From assembly GCA_015698045.1 (NCBI GenBank), contig BLAL01000165.1:248001-312000 (forward strand): a stretch of 64,000 nucleotides of DNA. Reading direction: 5' to 3'. This DNA comes from Rhizophagus clarus (Eukaryota > Glomeromycota > Glomeromycetes > Glomerales > Glomeraceae). Under the pieces are notes generated by a model. That model searched no databases, had not been told where the DNA came from, and worked only from the letters and a program-made list of their open reading frames with translations. Both the position numbers and the translations under genes were made by a program. This document shows positions 61,283 to 64,000 of the stretch, one piece after another. How positions within the stretch are numbered: position 1 is the stretch's first letter; each line of letters starts with the position of its first letter.

Positions 61283-62534
61283 TTTTTTTTTTTTATCGTG
61301 AAATTTGCGTGAAATTTCTTGGTATTTATCCTTTTTTTTTTCTCTTGCACAAGAATAATAAATAAAATTATTCGCACAACAACCGAATTATATTGGTTGT
61401 TCCTTATATGGTGCGATACGTCATGTCTTACGTTATTAATAAAATTTAGTTTTGTACGTGGGACTTTTATACAATACAAAAAAATCGAAAACAATTTTTA
61501 ATTTTAACTTTGATTACTAATTATTTATAACGAGTCTTCTAATTAATTATTCGAAGGTCTCACGAAAAAAAATTTATGACGGTAGAAAATCTTCTTATTT
61601 AGTTTATTTTTAACACGACTCAATATTGATTAATTTAATATTTGATATTTTTACGAACATTTATTATGAAGAATTATAATTAACATTAAGGATTAATGAA
61701 TTCTCATTTTTTTTTATTTATTTTCTTTAAATTGCGATGTATTTAAAAATGTAAGCTTGAAAAATATCAAGGATTTACGGTTAAATGAAAATCCGCCCGA
61801 AATTAACTATGTAGTACAGAATTTAAATCGGGATTAGCCTGTTGTTCTACCATTCTTACAATGAAGTTTAAAATCTCGGGATCATGATTTGTCCGCGGTA
61901 GGTTTGGAAACTAGTTTAGCTTTTTTTGTATCTTTTGTATACATATATATTATTAATGCAGTAAAAATTCTTAAATCATGATTACTAATTATGATGGTGA
62001 CGCGTTTATACCTAATAAGATTGTTTTCATGGCACAGCTGTTGAAAATCACTTTTTTAATATACCTTTTTAAACTAATAAACTTTTTAGTCTAACAGCTA
62101 ATATGATAGACTTTTACCCATCTAACATCATTTGTGAGAATATCAAGAAGAAAATCATGGAATAAATAAAAGCAAATATTATCCAAGTCAGTTGAAATAA
62201 AATTTAATAAACTCTTTTTGAAATATAAAGGTTGGTTCACGCACCGTAATGTCAAAAATGGCCGGGATATTTTTTTTTGTGTTTTTTAAAATTATGTAGT
62301 TTGCTGTAATGTAGCAGCAATATGATAAAGTTGTAAAAACATCCACATTTAAGATATATTTCGAAACAATTTTATATTCAATTTCACAAGAACGATTAGC
62401 TGCGCAGCAAAGTTGTGGATAATCACGATTTTTCTGATCGATCTTGAATATATGAAAACATTTTTTCCGAGATTCAGTGCGGAACAACATGTTAGCGTCT
62501 GATATTCGTGGAATTGGAAAAAATTGAGAGTATT
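61283..62534. other. Gene-free spacer
   Basis: AT-rich. An open frame on the minus strand (62188-62604) runs into the next transposon. Part of it (62200-62530) has a less biased composition (CCAANRSCEIEYK) but no recognisable domain. It may be a transposon or gene relic. Confidence 0.45.
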
Positions 62535-62543
62535 TAATAAAAT

Positions 62544-63800
62544 AGGTATAGAGATAAACTGTACTGTACGATCGGCTAAACTGTACTGTACGAATTTTTT
62601 TCAAAATTTATCATACAGTACAGTACAGCACTATATAAAGCGCTGTATTGTACTGTACAATAAATTAAAAAAAATTCGTACAATACAGTTTATTACTATA
62701 CTTATAATTTATATTTATAATAAGTATGTAGATAATTTTTGACATACTAATAACTTTATTCACTTATAACCGCACTTTTTTATTTAAATAAATAAAATAA
62801 ATAATTAATAATTTTTATTAATTAACATTGCGATTATTACGATTGAAATTTTATTAACATTACTACTTACATAAAATTCTTTTTACAATTTGACAGATTT
62901 TTTTATTTCTAATGAGTTTTAAAGGGTATTTTTATTTAATATTTTTATAGAATACGATTAATTTAATATTTTTTTTATTTCAAAACTGCCTTTTAAACAT
63001 AGGAAAATAAAAAAGATAATGAGCAGAAATAAGTGTCAGAATTAAAAAATATAAAAAAAATGAAAAAAGATTATCATGAATGAAAAAAACAAAAGAGAAT
63101 TGTCAGGAATGAAAAAAAAAATGAAAAAAAAAGAAAGAAAAGTGCCAAAAACGAAAAAAAAACAAAAGGTGTCAGAAATAAAGGACAAAAGATGGGACGA
63201 ATCAGGAATAAAAAAAAGAAATATAAGAAAGATGTTAGGAATGAAAACAACAAAGGGAAGTGACAGTAACGAAAAAAATCATTAAAAATAAAAATAAAAA
63301 TAAAATAAAAAAAAGAAAACCACCACCCATGAAAAAGAAGAAATGATTAATAAATTTCAAAATCAAGTAGTAATAGAAAACAATAGAATAATAAGAAAAA
63401 AAGACATACTTTAGTTCCTTAGTAGCTAAAATATTTCAGCAAGAAGCAACTATGCCGAAATTGTCTAAAAAAAACAGTTAGCGAAAGTAAAAAGCAAAAA
63501 ATAAATAAATAAATAAATAAAACAGTAGAATAGTAAAAAAAAAATAAAAAGTACCTTGAACTGTACGCTAGACTATTCTAAGAAAGTAATTCTAAGCTTT
63601 AGAGAAAAGAAAAAAAAAATTTTAAAAAAATAAAAGAACAAAAAAAAATAGCACACGGTAAAGAGGATGAAAAAGAGATTATCTGCGATACTATCCGCAA
63701 TAAACAAATGTACGCATGACAAATCACGTGAAAAAAACTGTACTGTACGAAAAAAATCGTACAATTAGCTGATCGTACAGTACAGTTTATATGTATACCC
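62544..63800. mobile_element. TIR element with 9-bp target duplication (1,257 bp)
   Basis: The ends are inverted: left AGGTATAGAGATAAACTGTA; right, read inward, GGGTATACATATAAACTGTA. Both continue CTGTACGATC(G/A)GCTAA. The element is flanked by TAATAAAAT at 62535-62543 and 63801-63809. Repeated ACTGTACTGTACG motifs lie at both ends. The interior is purine-rich with GTCAGGAATGAAAAAA-like repeats (63070-63290) that open a lysine-rich frame which is not a gene. A 9-bp duplication suggests a Mutator-like element; an 8-bp hAT-type reading is the alternative. Confidence 0.82.
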
Positions 63801-63809
63801 TAATAAAAT

Positions 63810-64000
63810 GGCTTGCAAGCAAAGTATTAAGGAAAAATGTATTTGATTTTATCTCAAGTATGGCCAAGTTTTTATAAATATAAATAAATATAATATGCGA
63901 TTTAATTCCGTAATATATATATTATTTTTTAATAATATACTATATTATTTAATGGGAATCAACTGTATATTCTTGAATATTGAAATAATCTCTAGATCTA
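63810..64000. other. AT-rich end of the window
   Basis: No feature seen beyond GGCTTGCAAGC (about 63811-63821), a small dyad. Confidence 0.5.

Noticed and set aside
62188-62604. 138-codon minus-strand frame
   Set aside because: Starts inside the transposon end at 62544 and has no recognisable domain; not supported as a gene.
63076-63285. Lysine-rich 69-codon frame
   Set aside because: Lies in the purine-rich repeat inside the element at 62544-63800.
1-64000. CRISPR array, prophage or bacterial operon
   Set aside because: The repeats have no regular spacers, and the genes carry spliceosomal introns and eukaryotic domains throughout.

Overview
The window looks like nuclear DNA of an arbuscular mycorrhizal fungus (Glomeromycotina, most like Rhizophagus). 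The reasons are a very AT-rich base composition, short GT-AG introns, an expanded family of TKL-type kinases joined to TPR repeats, an F-box/LRR gene, a BTB-TLDc relic, a Crinkler-type nuclease gene, and long gene-poor stretches full of non-autonomous transposons. The organism call is an inference from gene style. No database was searched, and all exon borders were placed by hand from splice sites and paralogue comparison.

The main feature is a dispersed cluster of one nine-exon gene family. Its product of about 1,480 residues reads: protein kinase, long helical region, degenerate RING/U-box-like motif, TPR repeats, and a C-terminal beta-rich domain that resembles phloem-protein-2/FBA lectin-like domains. 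Copy 1 (378-5608, minus) is damaged: its first three exons are missing, it has a 5-bp insertion at the exon 4/5 border, and a 650-bp transposon sits in its last exon. Copies 2 (6942-11998, plus) and 3 (21179-26337, plus) look intact. Copy 4 (53945-58371, plus) keeps an open kinase domain but its tail is broken by a deletion, frameshifts and stops. A relic of a further last exon lies at 59410-59520. Copies 2, 3 and 4 share a promoter block just upstream of the ATG.

Other genes, left to right: a frameshifted unknown gene (5847-6654) between copies 1 and 2; a BTB-BACK-TLDc pseudogene (29522-30870, minus); a Crinkler-type PD-(D/E)XK-like nuclease gene (36367-38342, minus); an F-box/leucine-rich-repeat gene (44865-46990, plus); and a complete eight-exon aldo/keto reductase (59722-61282, minus).

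The gaps hold at least ten transposon-like elements, several with readable target-site duplications: two CCCTA elements flanked by CAA; a hAT-like element with an 8-bp duplication nested in a second element; an element with a 9-bp duplication at 62544-63800; a fold-back element at 41433-42437; a TTACAGCTGATT family; and two small TA-flanked MITEs. A 411-421-bp tandem array at about 14.8-16.0 kb is related to a segment inside an intron at 38.0 kb. The shared hairpin has changed on both arms while keeping its pairing, which suggests a structured RNA.
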